Source of the DNA: Loripinus fragilis
Lineage: Eukaryota > Mollusca > Bivalvia > Lucinida > Lucinidae
NCBI GenBank assembly: GCA_964019695.1
Contig: OZ026530.1
Coordinates: forward strand, 26,796,108 to 26,860,107
DNA length: 64,000 nt
Direction: 5' to 3'
Of the stretch, positions 43,305 through 55,711 are shown piece by piece. The number at the start of each line of letters is the position of its first letter. Position 1 is the first letter of the stretch. Made by a program: the position numbers and the translations under genes. The notes below the pieces were generated by a model that worked only from the letters and a program-made list of their open reading frames with translations, did not search any database and was not told where the DNA came from.

Positions 43305-45344
43305 TAAAGACTTATCTATTGATGAGATGGTAGGGGCCTGATGCTTTGGCTGTTTGTCGGGCCCACCGGGGTTTACCTGTTGGATTTCTTTTGCTCCAGT
43401 ATTCAGTTTAATTTACTGTTGAGTCCTTATCCTTGCTTTATCTCCTTGTTATATCTTGATTTATATGTTTTAGGAGATGATGCATTGATAAGTTAGGGGT
43501 CTTCCATGCAAACCAAATATCTATGTGTCTTGATCCACATCTGAATTAAGGGTGAGGTTGGCGCCGTTAAACCGGTTTAAGCCCTCCAGTAAAATATTTT
43601 ACTGACCGTTCCAAGGCGGTACTTCTTTTGTGGATCTTTTATGTTTTTGTTCTGTCTTGTGTTTGCTATGTTTTGTGCGCGTCTGTTTATATGTGCTTTG
43701 TGGTCACCTGCTGGGAAAGGGCTGACCTCTTGGCTCTCGTTTGTGGTGTCTTCTGTGAGTTTGTCACTTTCCCATTGGTATCCTGGGTCAGGTGTGGTAC
43801 TTGATTGTATCGATTCCTGATCTTTGCACCATTACTTACTTTGAAAAGTATTTTTACAATAAATGGGCATGGCGACCATCTTGGTCATGTGGCCAGAACC
43901 AGTTGCGTTTTCGTTCCCGAATCCTAAGGAGTCTTTATATGAAAGTGTTAAAGTCTAATTATCAAGTTTTAATGTTATCATATGCATCTAAGGGACGTAA
44001 TCATATTGCAATGATGTCTAATAACTCTAGAGTTATCTTACGTTGTATTATGACGTCATTTAACGTTATGTTGCTTAGTGATGACGTTACCTATGAGTTT
44101 GTGTGATTCTAGTGTTGTCAATAAACATCAGTTATTGGCAGTTAGTGTCTTGTGTTTATTTTGTGGAATTAACAGAAAGGACCTTGGACACTTATCTGCC
44201 CAAATTGGATTCCATACCCCAGACTCCTTACTCCAAGCCAAATTCACGCAGTTAAAATCATTAATTGCCATATACATGTATATACATGTTGTCCGTGTGT
44301 GCTTTCATACACACAATTTTAAGATGAAATATTATTCCTTTAGCAGTGTTAACCATTTTTTCACGAAACAATCCCCACCCCATGGCTCATGTGGGAAGGA
44401 CCAAATTAATGTTAGAAGTTGTGCTTCCAACTTGATTGTTATATATTGTAGCAAGACAATATGTTTTAACTACCCAACCCCTGGCTCTAGCCCCGGAGAC
44501 GAGATCAAAATTTTGATATTGTGCACATGTCCTAACAGAGTATCAAGTTTGTATATCTATGTCATCCTGCACAACTCCAACTGCACCACACCACGTCGTA
44601 CAGCTACAGTGTTAGTTAAATGAAACTCCATTCATTCTACAAAAGTGAAGGAATGTAATCTATTTTTTTTTTTGCAAAAAATAACACAACTAATTTGTAT
44701 TTTTTAAATTTTAATTTCAACTCTGAACAATTATCAGCAATAAACCATTCATCTAGACAAGAGAATTTGCATAATGATGCATGTGTTGGCTTCCTTTGAT
44801 GGCTACCCTAGTTTAAAATGTCATCCCTGTTACAAAGACAAGAAACATTTTTCCTTAATAAAATGATTATCGAAGTTATTTTCTTTTAACATACTTAAAT
44901 CTCCTTTATAGACCTTTAAGTTAACAAACCTATTCCGCTGAAAATGTTTTTGATACTAATAAAATAATCAATTATTAGTTATTTTACTGAAACAACGTGC
45001 TTTAAGACAAATAACATCAAACCCATTTTGAGAAATAATAGGATGAGTATCTTCATTTTCTGCAATAGGTAGCCGCAGGCACATACTTAGAAATTGGTAA
45101 ATTAAATGCAACAGCAGAACATTGGATTAGTTAATATATGAAGGTAAAGTTGACGGGTAACAGCGATGGCATTCAGTAATAGGGATGACATCATCATTTT
45201 TTCTTCAGAAACATAGAATGATATTAATCTAAATCTAGTGAGTGTGCTTTGGATATAATGAGCTTTTAAATGCTCAAAGTGACTTCTCAGTTCTCACTTA
45301 AAATCACTGTTGATCATTCACCGGAGTTTTCGTTAAATGTTTCC
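43305..45344. other. retroelement 3' region and unassigned sequence
   Basis: The first part (about 43305-44150) is T-rich with a short stretch gggcccaccggggtttacc and is probably the 3' UTR of the truncated element. Open frames at 43792 and 44078 lack coding character. Nothing else recognised. Confidence 0.4.
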
Positions 45345-46490
45345 ACAGGTTCCAATCAGAAACTGAAAATGCACTAGTGACCCTGGGATGGGGATAATAT
45401 GAGGCCCATGACCAATATTTGAACAACCGAAGAAGATGACCACTACATACCAAATATTAAGACTCTAGATCTAGTGATATCGGAGAAGATTTATCATAAG
45501 TTTATATTTCACAATATACAGCAAATCCTCGAAAATAAGAAGTTTGATTTTTTTTAAATACTCGCTTATTCAAAATAAATTTGAGGTACGCTGGAATAAG
45601 AAATAGGGCATATATATGAACTATTTTAATAACTGTCAATAAAAAATTAGGTTTTTGATGTGTAAAAGAAACGTCTCTCAGAGACGTTTGTTTTACATTT
45701 AATAATAAAAAAGAAACGCACTGAAAATAATCATTTTAGGGGTTATATATCTTATGTCTTCCTCCCTATAAATTGAAAGTTTCGATACTTCGATATTAAT
45801 CTCTAGTCCTAAGGACCTCGAATTTACGAGATGCTATTTTTTATATGACTATATAAAACATGTGGTACTGGGGGTGGGGCCATTTTGACCAAAGAACTAT
45901 CAATCGAAAAAAGTTGGTAAAGCCACTAGGTGACGCTAAATACCAAATATCAAGTCTCTAGAACACACAAAAATGCCAATATCCTTCTGTGAATAAATAA
46001 ATGTAAAGCATGTACCATTTTGGCCCCAGGGCCATTATTTAAACAAACTTGATAGAGGTATATTTGATTATGCTACATGCTCTGGGTCTTGTGGTTATTC
46101 GAAACAAATTTGATTATGCTATTACTGATTCTTTTAATGAACCTACATAAAATAAGTGTACCCCAGGGCGGAATCTTTGTTGCCATAGGGTCATAATTTG
46201 AACAAATTTGGTACAGGTCAACGAGGTGATGCTATATACTAATTGTGAAGGCTTTAGTGGTTACAGACTAGAAGATATTTAAGTTATCCCTATGTTAGCA
46301 TATGTAAAACGTGTGACCCCGCCCCGGGTATTTGTTCCCATGGACATAATTTGAACAAACTTCGATAAGGTCCTCTAAATGATTATCCGGAAACTAGGCC
46401 TTGTGATTTCAGATGTTTTGATTCTCCCCTATATGCGTATGTACAACATGGGGCGGAGCCATTTTTGACACCTGGAAAATTATATGAACA
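45345..46490. repeat. degenerate tandem repeat, period about 150 bp
   Basis: Repeated phrases: accaaatatcaagtctctag, ggccttgtgatttcaga, gaacaaacttgataga, gtgacgctaaatacc, accccagggc. About five or six copies. A small foldback sits at 45658-45700 (gtaaaagaaacgtctct / agagacgtttgttttac). Confidence 0.6.
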
Positions 46491-46527
46491 AGACAGCAGT
46501 TTGAAGGACAGCTAAATCCCCCCGATG

Positions 46528-46660
46528 CTGAGGCGAGTTCAACAATGCGAGAGCTCGCCGAGCGCTCGTTGATTGGTACCTATCTTTATTCGCAATGTGT
46601 AAAGCCTGACATCAGTACAACGAGCGCTTGAAAGCGCTCGCATTGTTGAACTCGCCTCAG
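46528..46660. mobile_element. foldback element with 24-bp perfect inverted ends
   Basis: ctgaggcgagttcaacaatg and its exact inverse cattgttgaactcgcctcag, with gcgctcg motifs (gagcgctcgttg / caacgagcgctt) pairing inside. 133 bases. Confidence 0.9.
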
Positions 46661-46674
46661 AATCCCATAACACC

Positions 46675-47490
46675 AAAGTGTAGCCTTGACCTTGGGCGAG
46701 CATAGCTGAGTCATGGGTTCTGCACACCGTATCACCGAGAGGAACAGTTGAGTGAAGTTTAACGAAAATCGTTCAAAGGGCTCGGAAGATATGGAGCAGA
46801 CACAAAATTGAAGGGTTAATTCCATTATCTTTAGGTATGAGCTTGACATAGACTGTGCGTAACTGAATCATGGGTTCTGCACAACGTCTCACTGAGGGGA
46901 GCATTTGAGTGAAAAAAACAACATTTAAAGAGCTAAGGCGATGTGACCAGACGCTAAATTGAAGGGTAAAAATCCCATGACCTTGAAATGTGACCTTGAC
47001 CTTTTGAAGTCTTGGTAGCTGAGTCATTGCTTCTACACATCGTCTCACTGAGAGGAACACTTGGGTGAAGTTTAATGAAACACTTTCAAAGGGTTCTGGA
47101 GATATGTAGCAGACACCAACTTCAAAGGTAAGTCCCATGACATTGAACTGTGACATTGACCTCGAGACTGTATAGCTGAGTCGTGTGTTCTGCACGTTGT
47201 CTCACCGAAAGAACATTTGAGTGAGGTTTAATAAAAATCGTTCAAAGGGTTCAGGAGATAAGGAGCGGACAGGTAATTGAAGGGGGGTTTAGTTTATACA
47301 TATTTTATTGCCAAATTTGATAAGCAATGGAGTTTGGTCACATTGAAGGGGGTAAATCCCATGACCTTAAAAGTTGACATTGACCTTGAGTCTGCAGACC
47401 GGTTCATGGTTTATACACACTGGCTCACTGAGAGGGACAATTGGGTGACATTAAAGTGTATGTTCATGGTTTTGAACATTTTACTTAAAT
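46675..47490. repeat. degenerate tandem repeat, period about 155 bp, five copies
   Basis: Unit phrases: ccttgaccttg, tagctgagtcatgggttctgc, ctcactgagaggaacatttg, gtgaagtttaatgaaaatcg, ttcaaagggttc, gagatatgtagcagac, aattgaagggtaaatcccatg. Another unit remnant is near 48250-48350. The piece 47290-47345 also matches 62110-62170. Confidence 0.75.
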
Positions 47491-49054
47491 AAAAAATAAA
47501 TATTTCATAATGCACTTATATATTTTTCATAGATCATCCCCTCATCTGCTAAGTTAATTATGGCAGTGTTCATTGCCTCACTCTAAACATCTGGGGGCTG
47601 CCATATTACAGTAATGGACATTAAAAGATGGACATTAACTTCTATTTCAGGTCAGCTAAATGACTCATGGAATCACTTTGCTAGTGGTTCCATACATTGC
47701 TTCATTTCAATATTGGATAATTGATATTCAGTTTTAATAACAATTATCAGTCAGATTAATGCAAATTAGAATGTTACGACTATTAAAACTGAATATCATT
47801 TTGTTTTCAATAAGTTTCAGTTGATTTTGCTATGTCTTATTGTACCCAAAATGGAGAAAGTTATTACAAAATGTGTCGTCTGCTATAGTAATAATTGGTG
47901 CTTTAAGGGTTTAATTTTAGAAATAATTATCAAACCTTGGCCCATGTATCAAAATATAGTCGTCAATGTACACACTGCTTAAAGTATTACTGTAAAACAT
48001 TGTTAATTTTTGCCATTATCAAGGGTTTAAGACTTTGGTCTGATAGTGTGTAAGCAGGTCATAGTGATTCCAGTCCACTTGTTAGGAGCTCATTGATCTG
48101 CAAATGGCCAGACCCCCAGTGCCGACTGAAAGTATTTAATTACAGGCTAATTGAAGGGATTTCACACACATTAAATGAATGATTATTCCTACAATACTGT
48201 AAGCTCTATAATAAATGCATTTAAAAAAGTGTGAATTTTCCCTTTAACTTTAAATCGTTCAAAATCGAAGGGTAAATCCCACAACATTGAAGTGTGACCT
48301 TGACATTGAGTAAAGTTAAATGAAAATCGTTCAAATGGCCCACTTAAACTGTTGTACAGACACAGCATATTAAGAATAGCCTAGTTGAAAGAATTATAAA
48401 TGGTCGAACACAGCCACCTTTTATATTTTACATATCTAATCAGATTTGCTTTTGTTGGTGAGTAGCAGGGATGACAGTAACAGGGATAACAAAACGTATG
48501 CAAACTCACATTTGTTTTTCTTTCTGGAAGCAAAAACTTTGAAATGTTTGCACAATAATACTGAGGCACAGCATACTTATAAAGCTTTTTTTTATTTTTT
48601 ATTTATTTGCAGCATATACATTTTATAGAAATATGGGTAACAGGGATGGCAGATTACCTGTCTGACTCACTACTTATTTTAGTAAATCGTTTTATATTTA
48701 TCGCTAAGCAAACTTTTATTAAATCATTTGATGTTTTTAGAAATTGACACTCAGTACCCCACACATGTCCAGTGCAATATAATGTTCATTGGTAGTAAGT
48801 CTGTATAATCTATAACTGCAACTGCGGTAACTGGGATGACACAAACTGAGGGACATACCTAAACAAACATGGCACAGCTTCAAATCAAAACGAAAGGATA
48901 ATCGATGAGCCTGTCATTGGTAGTTTTCTACCAAAGACTTAATCACGTCTCTGTTTTGTTTATACAAGTAGTTTTTGTCAAACTGAAGTTTAACCTTCAC
49001 TATTTTGCGATGGGACATGCAAATATAAGGGACTTAACCCGTAATTCATTTTGT
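47491..49054. other. intergenic, no gene seen
   Basis: AT-rich; short open frames only. Confidence 0.5.
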
Positions 49055-49258
49055 TTTGTTTTTGTTTGATTTGATTCTTTACGTCCCATCAACAATCTTT
49101 CAGTTAAACAGGGACGGGTCATCCTGTGTTGAACCAGTACTAAGCTAGGATAAATGTGTCAAGCTCAAGGACCACAACGCAGTGACGCCGGAGAGGCTCG
49201 AACCCGCGGCCTATGGGTCTCGAGTCAAGCACTCTACCACTGAGCCACTGCGCTCCCT
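49055..49258 (-). mobile_element. tRNA-derived SINE, family 1
   Basis: On the - strand: gggagcgcagtggctcagtgg, gggttcgagcc, tagtactggttcaacac, gttgatgggacgtaaag, (caaa)n. Near full length and among the best preserved copies. Confidence 0.92.
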
Positions 49259-50322
49259 CGTAATTCATTTAGAAAGATATATGAACACCTGTATTAACTA
49301 TACCAGTCACTTTTGTAAATGTTAGATAATTGAACACTTTAATCAAACCAAACTTCAAAACGCAAGATATTTTGACTAGAATAAAAAATATACAAGTATT
49401 TAGGCGTGCGACAGGAATTCCTCACCTTTTGCAGATTGAATCATATGCGCTATTGCTGAGGACAGACGAGCTGACAGACCATTGCGCAAAGTCACTGGAC
49501 GCATAAACAGTGCCATAACAATATCATCTCTGCCTTTAACAGGGGATAATTGGGAAGTTTGATCGCGCTTTGTGGAAAGTGGACAATGCATTTAATGTAA
49601 TTGACAGCGTAAAATAACTTCCACTAAAACATATTATGATCCTTACTTGCCATAATATACAAGCAGATGGGTAGAACCGCAAGTTCTAACAACAATAATA
49701 GTGTCCTTCCTACATTAGGCATGGATGGAGACTGATGAAACTAATTTCCACTTCGAGTGGCGTAAGCACGAACTATTCATTACACATGATTGTTTGGAAA
49801 AGGTAAGGTTCACCACGTGTCAGGTTGATATAATTAATAATAAAACGGCAACATCATAAAACATAATTAATGACTGGCGGAATCTTTATAAATGAAATGT
49901 ACATGTACTGTAGCTGTTCAAACGATCATATCTCTGTACAACTAAATTATAAATTTGCAGCGGCTACATCAGTTCTTCTATATCAAGACATAAATAGAGC
50001 AGCGATCTTATTGGAAGACTAGACCGGGGACTAGACTGCTCAAATATTTGGTCGTACATACAATATTGATGATTTATTATGGCCCTGCCCATTATTAACC
50101 TGAACCACGTCGTGAGAAAACCGAGTTTTGTTGTTGGTATAAACAATGTTTTATTTCAGGCAATTGCTATAAAAAGTACATGGTCTAAGTAGGTTCTGAC
50201 ATTTAGCGGCGAGACTTATTGAGGTCACCTCTTGTTGTTGAACAGTAAAGGAACAGATCAGCATCCGCATTCGCACAGTCTCGGCAGTACCATCATTATC
50301 GCGTGTTAGAACATTTGGTTGA
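49259..50322. other. intergenic, no gene assigned
   Basis: A - strand open stretch at 49427-49591 ends at a donor-like AAAAG|GTGAGG, but no family resemblance was found. Confidence 0.4.
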
Positions 50323-50594
50323 CCATGCGCGGATCCAGAGGGGGAACAGGGGGTCCGGACCCCCCCTCCCTGAAAAATCACAAAAAATATAGGGTTTCTT
50401 AGCAATACTGGTGCGCATCCCCTGTAATCACAACGCCAGCATTCAACGTTGGGTCACCATCATAAAAGGCGTTTCGTTGACGGGACCATGATGGCCCCCT
50501 TATAGCGGTATTTGGATCCTCCCTCCCCTCATCAACTAAAAAAACGTTGTCAAGGCTAAACCCACTCTGACAAAACTTTCCTGATCCGCGTATG
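50323..50594. mobile_element. MITE family F
   Basis: Opens catgcgcggatccagaggggg and closes ctttcctgatccgcgtatg. Confidence 0.85.
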
Positions 50595-50639
50595 TTGACT
50601 TTCCCATCTTCTAGCTAATATCTGCAGCTGGGGAACATT

Positions 50640-52490
50640 AAACACAAACGGGTAAAACCTTCTCGTCTCCCTGTCTGGTATGTTCGTGAGATTGGTGCAG
50701 CTCGTAATTATGAGATAAATTCAAGCGCCTTTAGAAACGAATGGCCAGAATATAAAAAAACTAAGAATCTAATTAGAAACGCAAAGCTTAAGTACTTCGC
50801 AGACTCTGTGGAATCTTCGAAAAACACACGCAGCGTTTGGAAGCACTATAGCGCTGTAAACAAGGGCTCTACATCTAAAGCCAACAGCATGCCTGATGAA
50901 ATAATGATAAATAATGAGCACATCTTAGATTATAACACAACCGCGTCTAAATCAAATGAATATTTTTCATCAATTGTTCAAATCTTAAACAGAAATAGTA
51001 CTGGAACAAACCAATTAGATCTTACAAAACTCATTGAGTATGTCAACAGTAAGGTTTCAGATAATACATATTTTAATATACCCTGCATTACTACTGAGCA
51101 AGTATTCTCAGTCATAAATGCGCTAGATACCTGTAAAGCAACAGGGTTAGATGGCATTGGCCCGAAGATAATAAAATAAGCAGCAAATTGCCTATCTCCT
51201 TTAATAAATAAAAGCATATACTCTGGATCGTTTCCGTGTCAACTGAAAAGTACTAAAGTGTTTCCTATATACACAGGAAGACACAAATCTGATCCATCAA
51301 ACTGCAGGTCCATCTCAATATTGCCTACCATAACTAAAATCTTTAAAAAAACACGTAAATGAACATCTTATAAACTACCTTAACAAATACAAATTCATTC
51401 ACGAAAAACAATCTAGGTTCCCCCAAAACATAGAACACTTTGTCAAACTGCGCTCGTGAAGTTGATTGATCAGTGGATGCAGTGCATAGAAAATGGTGAT
51501 TTTGTAGGCTGCTTATTCGTTGATTTCAAAAAGCTTTTGACGTCGTTGATCACTCGATTCTGTTTAAGAAACTCATTTACTCTAGATTTAATCGCGACCC
51601 TATGGCCTGGTTTACATCATATATTAGTGATAGGCCACAAGCGGTCGTCCACGGAAAGGGTCTCTCTGCATTCTCGTACAAATCTGGTGTTCCACAAGGC
51701 TCTATTCTAGGACCAACCCTATTCTTATCATTTATCAATGATCTAGCCCTCTTCATGAACTATTGCTACTCAGTTCTTTGCAGATAAGGCAACTCTCCAC
51801 ACCCATGATAACAAACCCAATAAAGTAGAAGAAAAATTACAATGTGGCGCAGATAATGCAAAGGATTGGAGTCGGCATTATAATATGCACATCAATTATG
51901 ACAAAACGAATTATATGATTATAGGCAGAAAAAATACAGAACGTTTCTCAAGAGTTTGCTATTAGAATAGACGACAAACACATCAAAAGACGCAAAACCA
52001 TAAACTACCAGGCATACATACAGGCATATTGATGATAAACTTTCTAGGTCTTTCCATATAGACCATTTATGTTCCTCAATTTCATCAAATATATCTTTAT
52101 TAAGACAGTTATCAAAATATGTTTCAACTGATGTTCAGGATATATTTTGCCCTTAATTGATTATGGATCAGTGGCATGGGGGACTACTTCATTATATATC
52201 CAAACTCCAAAAACGTTCGGCACGAATAATATTACATGCAGATTTCAATACTTCGTTAGAGGAAATATTCAAAGAAATAAGTTGGCTACCAATAGTAAAA
52301 CGATTAAAATATAAGGCCGTCTTTACATACAAAGCCATGAACAATTTGACACTCCATTATATCACGGTTTTACTGAAGCCAGTGGCTGAAACTCATAATC
52401 GTACACTGCGATCGTCGGTCAATGGTGCAATAGCTGTTCTAAGGTCTCCGGGAGGCTTTGCCGAATACACATACCCTCAATATTAAAATT
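50640..52490 (+). pseudogene. non-LTR retrotransposon reverse transcriptase, frameshifted copy 1
   Basis: Broken into frames by indels and stops. In order: linker SSKNTRSVWKHYSAVNKGST (50808 on), TCKATGLDGIGPKIIK then a stop at 51177, the FRSISILPTITKIF-like region, palm box A as VDFKK/AFDVVDHS, box B SGVPQGSILGPTLF (about 51680), then FADKATL where FADD is expected. The catalytic second Asp is thus Lys. The C-terminal piece LQKRSARIILHADF follows (52200). The element is inactive. Its first part is closely related to 59660-60080. Confidence 0.85.
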
Positions 52491-53383
52491 TCCAAGAATT
52501 TACATCGGCTGGTGGGGTATATTTCGACACTTGGCCAATAACAACGAGTCTCGTGCAGATGGAGCGTTCATTTCAGCACTATAGTGTTCAATATGAGTTT
52601 GACTTTTGAAATGAAAACGTTTTGCGCGTGAAAGTGGGTTATTTCAAAAAGTAATGACTTACAAATTGTGCCAAAATGCGAATTTAAAAATGGGCATCCT
52701 GCATGTACTGTTGAACATTTCGCCAATAACTTTACTGTCTAGGGTACATGACACGTCTGGCTATACTGAGATGCAAAAAGTGTCATTTTACATTTTGAAG
52801 AAAATTAATGAAATGCAGGTGGCCAGTTAGAACTTTTGGCTAGAATTGATAAATAAGTAGAACAGATGCGTATAACCTATATAACATATTTACCAACTTC
52901 AGCACGAAACATCTCATGATGTGCAAGGTTTACACTGATGTAGGTGCTAAAATAGTTATACCATGATTGTCCACCAGTACTTGATTATCTCCACTTACAG
53001 GCGGACAATCCATATAAACGTTTTCTCGTGATTTTCACCTATTGACGACATGTCAGAGAGCCAGAGAGTTTATTATCCGAAACGCAGGTCATAAATGACC
53101 ACTTAGCTTTCATCATTAGCATAATATTCGCCACCTGTCATAGTGGTCACCTTTCAGAAAGACAGCTTTTACTGAAAATATGTCACTTTCACGAAAGCTC
53201 AGCAACCGTCGTAATCCCGTCGAGAGATTCTGATTGGTCAAAAGACCTTCGGTGCTGTTGACCGCGTAGTGTTATAGTGTTATAATTATACATTAATTTC
53301 TTATATCCTTGTCTTCACGAAGTGGGCTTATACACGGAGGGCCAACGTTGATATCACCCAGTGTGGGGAGATAACACAGAATC
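52491..53383. other. intergenic, possible promoter of the signal-peptide exon
   Basis: 52880-53010 is a copy of the repeat next to 4255-4430 (aaatatcttgtgatgtgcaagg-like, ctacactgatgtagg-like). From about 53250 the sequence is unique and could hold a promoter and 5' UTR, but no clear TATA or initiator is seen. Confidence 0.4.
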
Positions 53384-53426
53384 ATGGCAAAACTTGGATT
53401 ATTGGCCCTGTGCATTTGCGCATTAG
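53384..53426 (+). CDS. probable first coding exon of a secreted protein (signal peptide)
   Basis: ATG in the context atcATGG opens a 14-codon reading frame, MAKLGLLALCICAL, then one base and a strong donor gtaagtat. A short basic start followed by a Leu/Ala/Cys core is a typical signal-peptide beginning. Phase-1 introns right after a signal peptide are common in secreted animal proteins. The upstream 100 bases are non-repetitive and could be 5' UTR. No second exon was recognised in the remaining 10.5 kb, so the mature protein is unknown. It could be chance, but start context, hydrophobic core and consensus donor together favour a real exon. Confidence 0.5.
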
Positions 53427-53751
53427 GTAAGTATCCATTTGTATAACTATAGCACTTATTTCTTCTGAAATATACGTTACATAAGTGTGTCTAGCTTCCG
53501 TGTAACGTATAAACCTTTTCAGACAAACAGATAAAATCTTAAACGGATGTTTAGCCTTTGCCGTTCTTTCGACCAATTGGGTCTAATAAAGCCGTGTTTG
53601 TACACTGTAATATAAGTATAAGTTAACCAAGTACCAAACAGGTGGCAGCTGAGATGCCGGTCTATTGGTGTAAAAAAATTACACGTAAAGCAGCATGATA
53701 CCAACATATATCCATTGATAAAATTTAAAACATTAATGTTGTTATTCCCCA

Positions 53752-54006
53752 GGGCCCAAAATTACAATGCTTCCTTAAAGTTAATGACGACTTAAGTTAA
53801 GTATTGATATTTCAACATGTTACATTAAATGTATTATAACTTGCCAGAATCAATGCAGAACTTATATTCAAAGATATTGTGATCAACAGAAAAAAATGAA
53901 ACTATTTTGATTTAAATAAGTTCGAATCGTTATTTTTCGCATTCTAAAAAATCAATACTTAACTAAGTTTTACTTAACTTTAAGGAAGCATTGTAATTTT
54001 GGGCTC
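53752..54006. mobile_element. MITE with about 60-bp inverted ends (family N)
   Basis: gggcccaaaattacaatgcttcc at the left and, inverted, cagagcccaaaattacaatgc at the right; similarity runs on through ttaaagttaa ... taagtattgat. It lies in the presumed first intron of the signal-peptide gene. Confidence 0.87.
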
Positions 54007-54332
54007 TGATCAATACAACCGAAAAGAACAGCTTTAAGGTGCACTAAAATCAGTCGCAGTTCATGTGATACCAAATATGGCGTACAGCTACATTAATTTT
54101 CTCTGTGTATGAACATATTGCACCGAATGAAACAATACACCGGGTGCAAATTTGCTACTGATGTGTGTTTTTGGTCATATGAATGGGTTTTTAAGAAACT
54201 ATACCTGGGCTCAATCAGCTTTCGATGTGGGCAAATTTATTTGTACCTGGGTGGTTAAAAGATTTTGGTTATGCAACATATGTGACTTTTATATAATGTG
54301 TCTGTTAACACGTTTCATTTGTTATTCGATAT

Positions 54333-54543
54333 CAGGGGCGGATCCAGTATTTCTGGAAAGGGGGTTCATATGTATAAAAGTGTGAGGGTCCGCTTTTTTA
54401 TTATTTCATTTTTCTTAAATATTCCATGAAAATGAAATAATTTGGTCTCACTGAGACCAAATTATTTCATTTTCATAGGATATTAAACCGGGTGGGGGAG
54501 GGCATTTAAGCGAACCCCCTGAACCCCATCTGGACCCGTCACT
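54333..54543. mobile_element. MITE with CAGGGGCGGATCCAG start
   Basis: Opens caggggcggatccag and closes catctggacccgtcactgg. Inside, 54427-54475 is a hairpin with two exact 24-base arms (tgaaaatgaaataatttgg ...) and a one-base loop. Confidence 0.8.
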
Positions 54544-55711
54544 GGATATTACGATTATAAACTGGACATCTAGTATCCCTGTCTGGTAAATGCTATCTTT
54601 TCTAGCCAGCGCGAAAGTTGAGACAGGCGGGATTTGATATAACTTTTGTAGTCACATGCACATTTTTTTCTGGAAAAGTATCCTTCTTAATGGACTCTTT
54701 GGTGCTGGACATATACTTCTTTATTGTGAAAACTAGATCAATGAGCCAGCTACGGTTTGAGACTGGTGTGCACCTCATCGCTCAACGCTAGCTCACCTGT
54801 AGCAACCCATGTGCACAAGGGTGTAAAGTGTTTCTCGGGCTTCACTGTTTGAGTAGATGTTCAGCAGACTAGTTTGTTAATACGCAGTCTCGTCGAAACC
54901 TTTTCCTGCTCGTAAACACAGCATATGGAAGTAGGTGGAATTCCAAATGTTTTCACCTAAATGACAAAGTAATGGACAGCAACCCTTGTCTGCATGATGC
55001 AATGTTTTATCATTGTTACACCTGCTTCTAGCGACATAGGAGTTCAAACCACCGTCCGTCCATTTGTCCACCTCTCTGTCAACAATTTACATTAAAATGT
55101 TTCCCTGTATACTTCAACCACGACCTCTAAGTAATGACCCCCGATTCATTCAATGCATTTGCCGTTACAGTCACGCCTCAAAGCGTTTTGTGGAAGTATA
55201 GCAGTGATAGCTATGGGTATCAAACCTTGGCAACTTACATTGTAATTTTTCTCGGCATACACTTCGAAATGGTGGCCATGACCTACATTACACACCCCAC
55301 AGACTTCGACTTAATTATCATAAATAATCACAATACAAATGCGATTCCCTGCAGCAGTGATAGCTGCGAGCATAGTAAATGTCATTGGCATACTCCTCGA
55401 GCACGCACCGTGACCTAGTGACCTTCACATATATTTCACACATCAGTGACTTTGTCAAATTATGTAAAGCGAATTTCTCTTTCAATAAAATCTATAAAAG
55501 TGATGTCATATAGGGCTTGTTTGGCTTTTTCCCGCAACAACAACAAAAATGACTCATATAAGCTTATGCTTACTGTCAGATCCTATCCAGTCACATAATT
55601 TGTTATATATTGTAGTTTGAATGCTGTATTCTAGAGAATGAATAAAATATGTTTAAACCAACAGCAAATATAACATACCACCACCACCAACAACAGTAAC
55701 GACAATGTGTC
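54544..55711. other. no gene seen
   Basis: Open frame 55134-55418 contains repeat-like phrases (gcagtgatagctatgggtatc, gcagtgatagctgcgagc) and no exon-like ends. A GGAAGTAGGTGG-containing stretch near 54930 is unremarkable. Confidence 0.4.

Noticed and set aside
49427..49591. - strand stretch with good codon run and donor AAAAG|GTGAGG
   Set aside because: No acceptor, homology or partner exon could be supported; it could be a real exon but the sequence alone is not enough.
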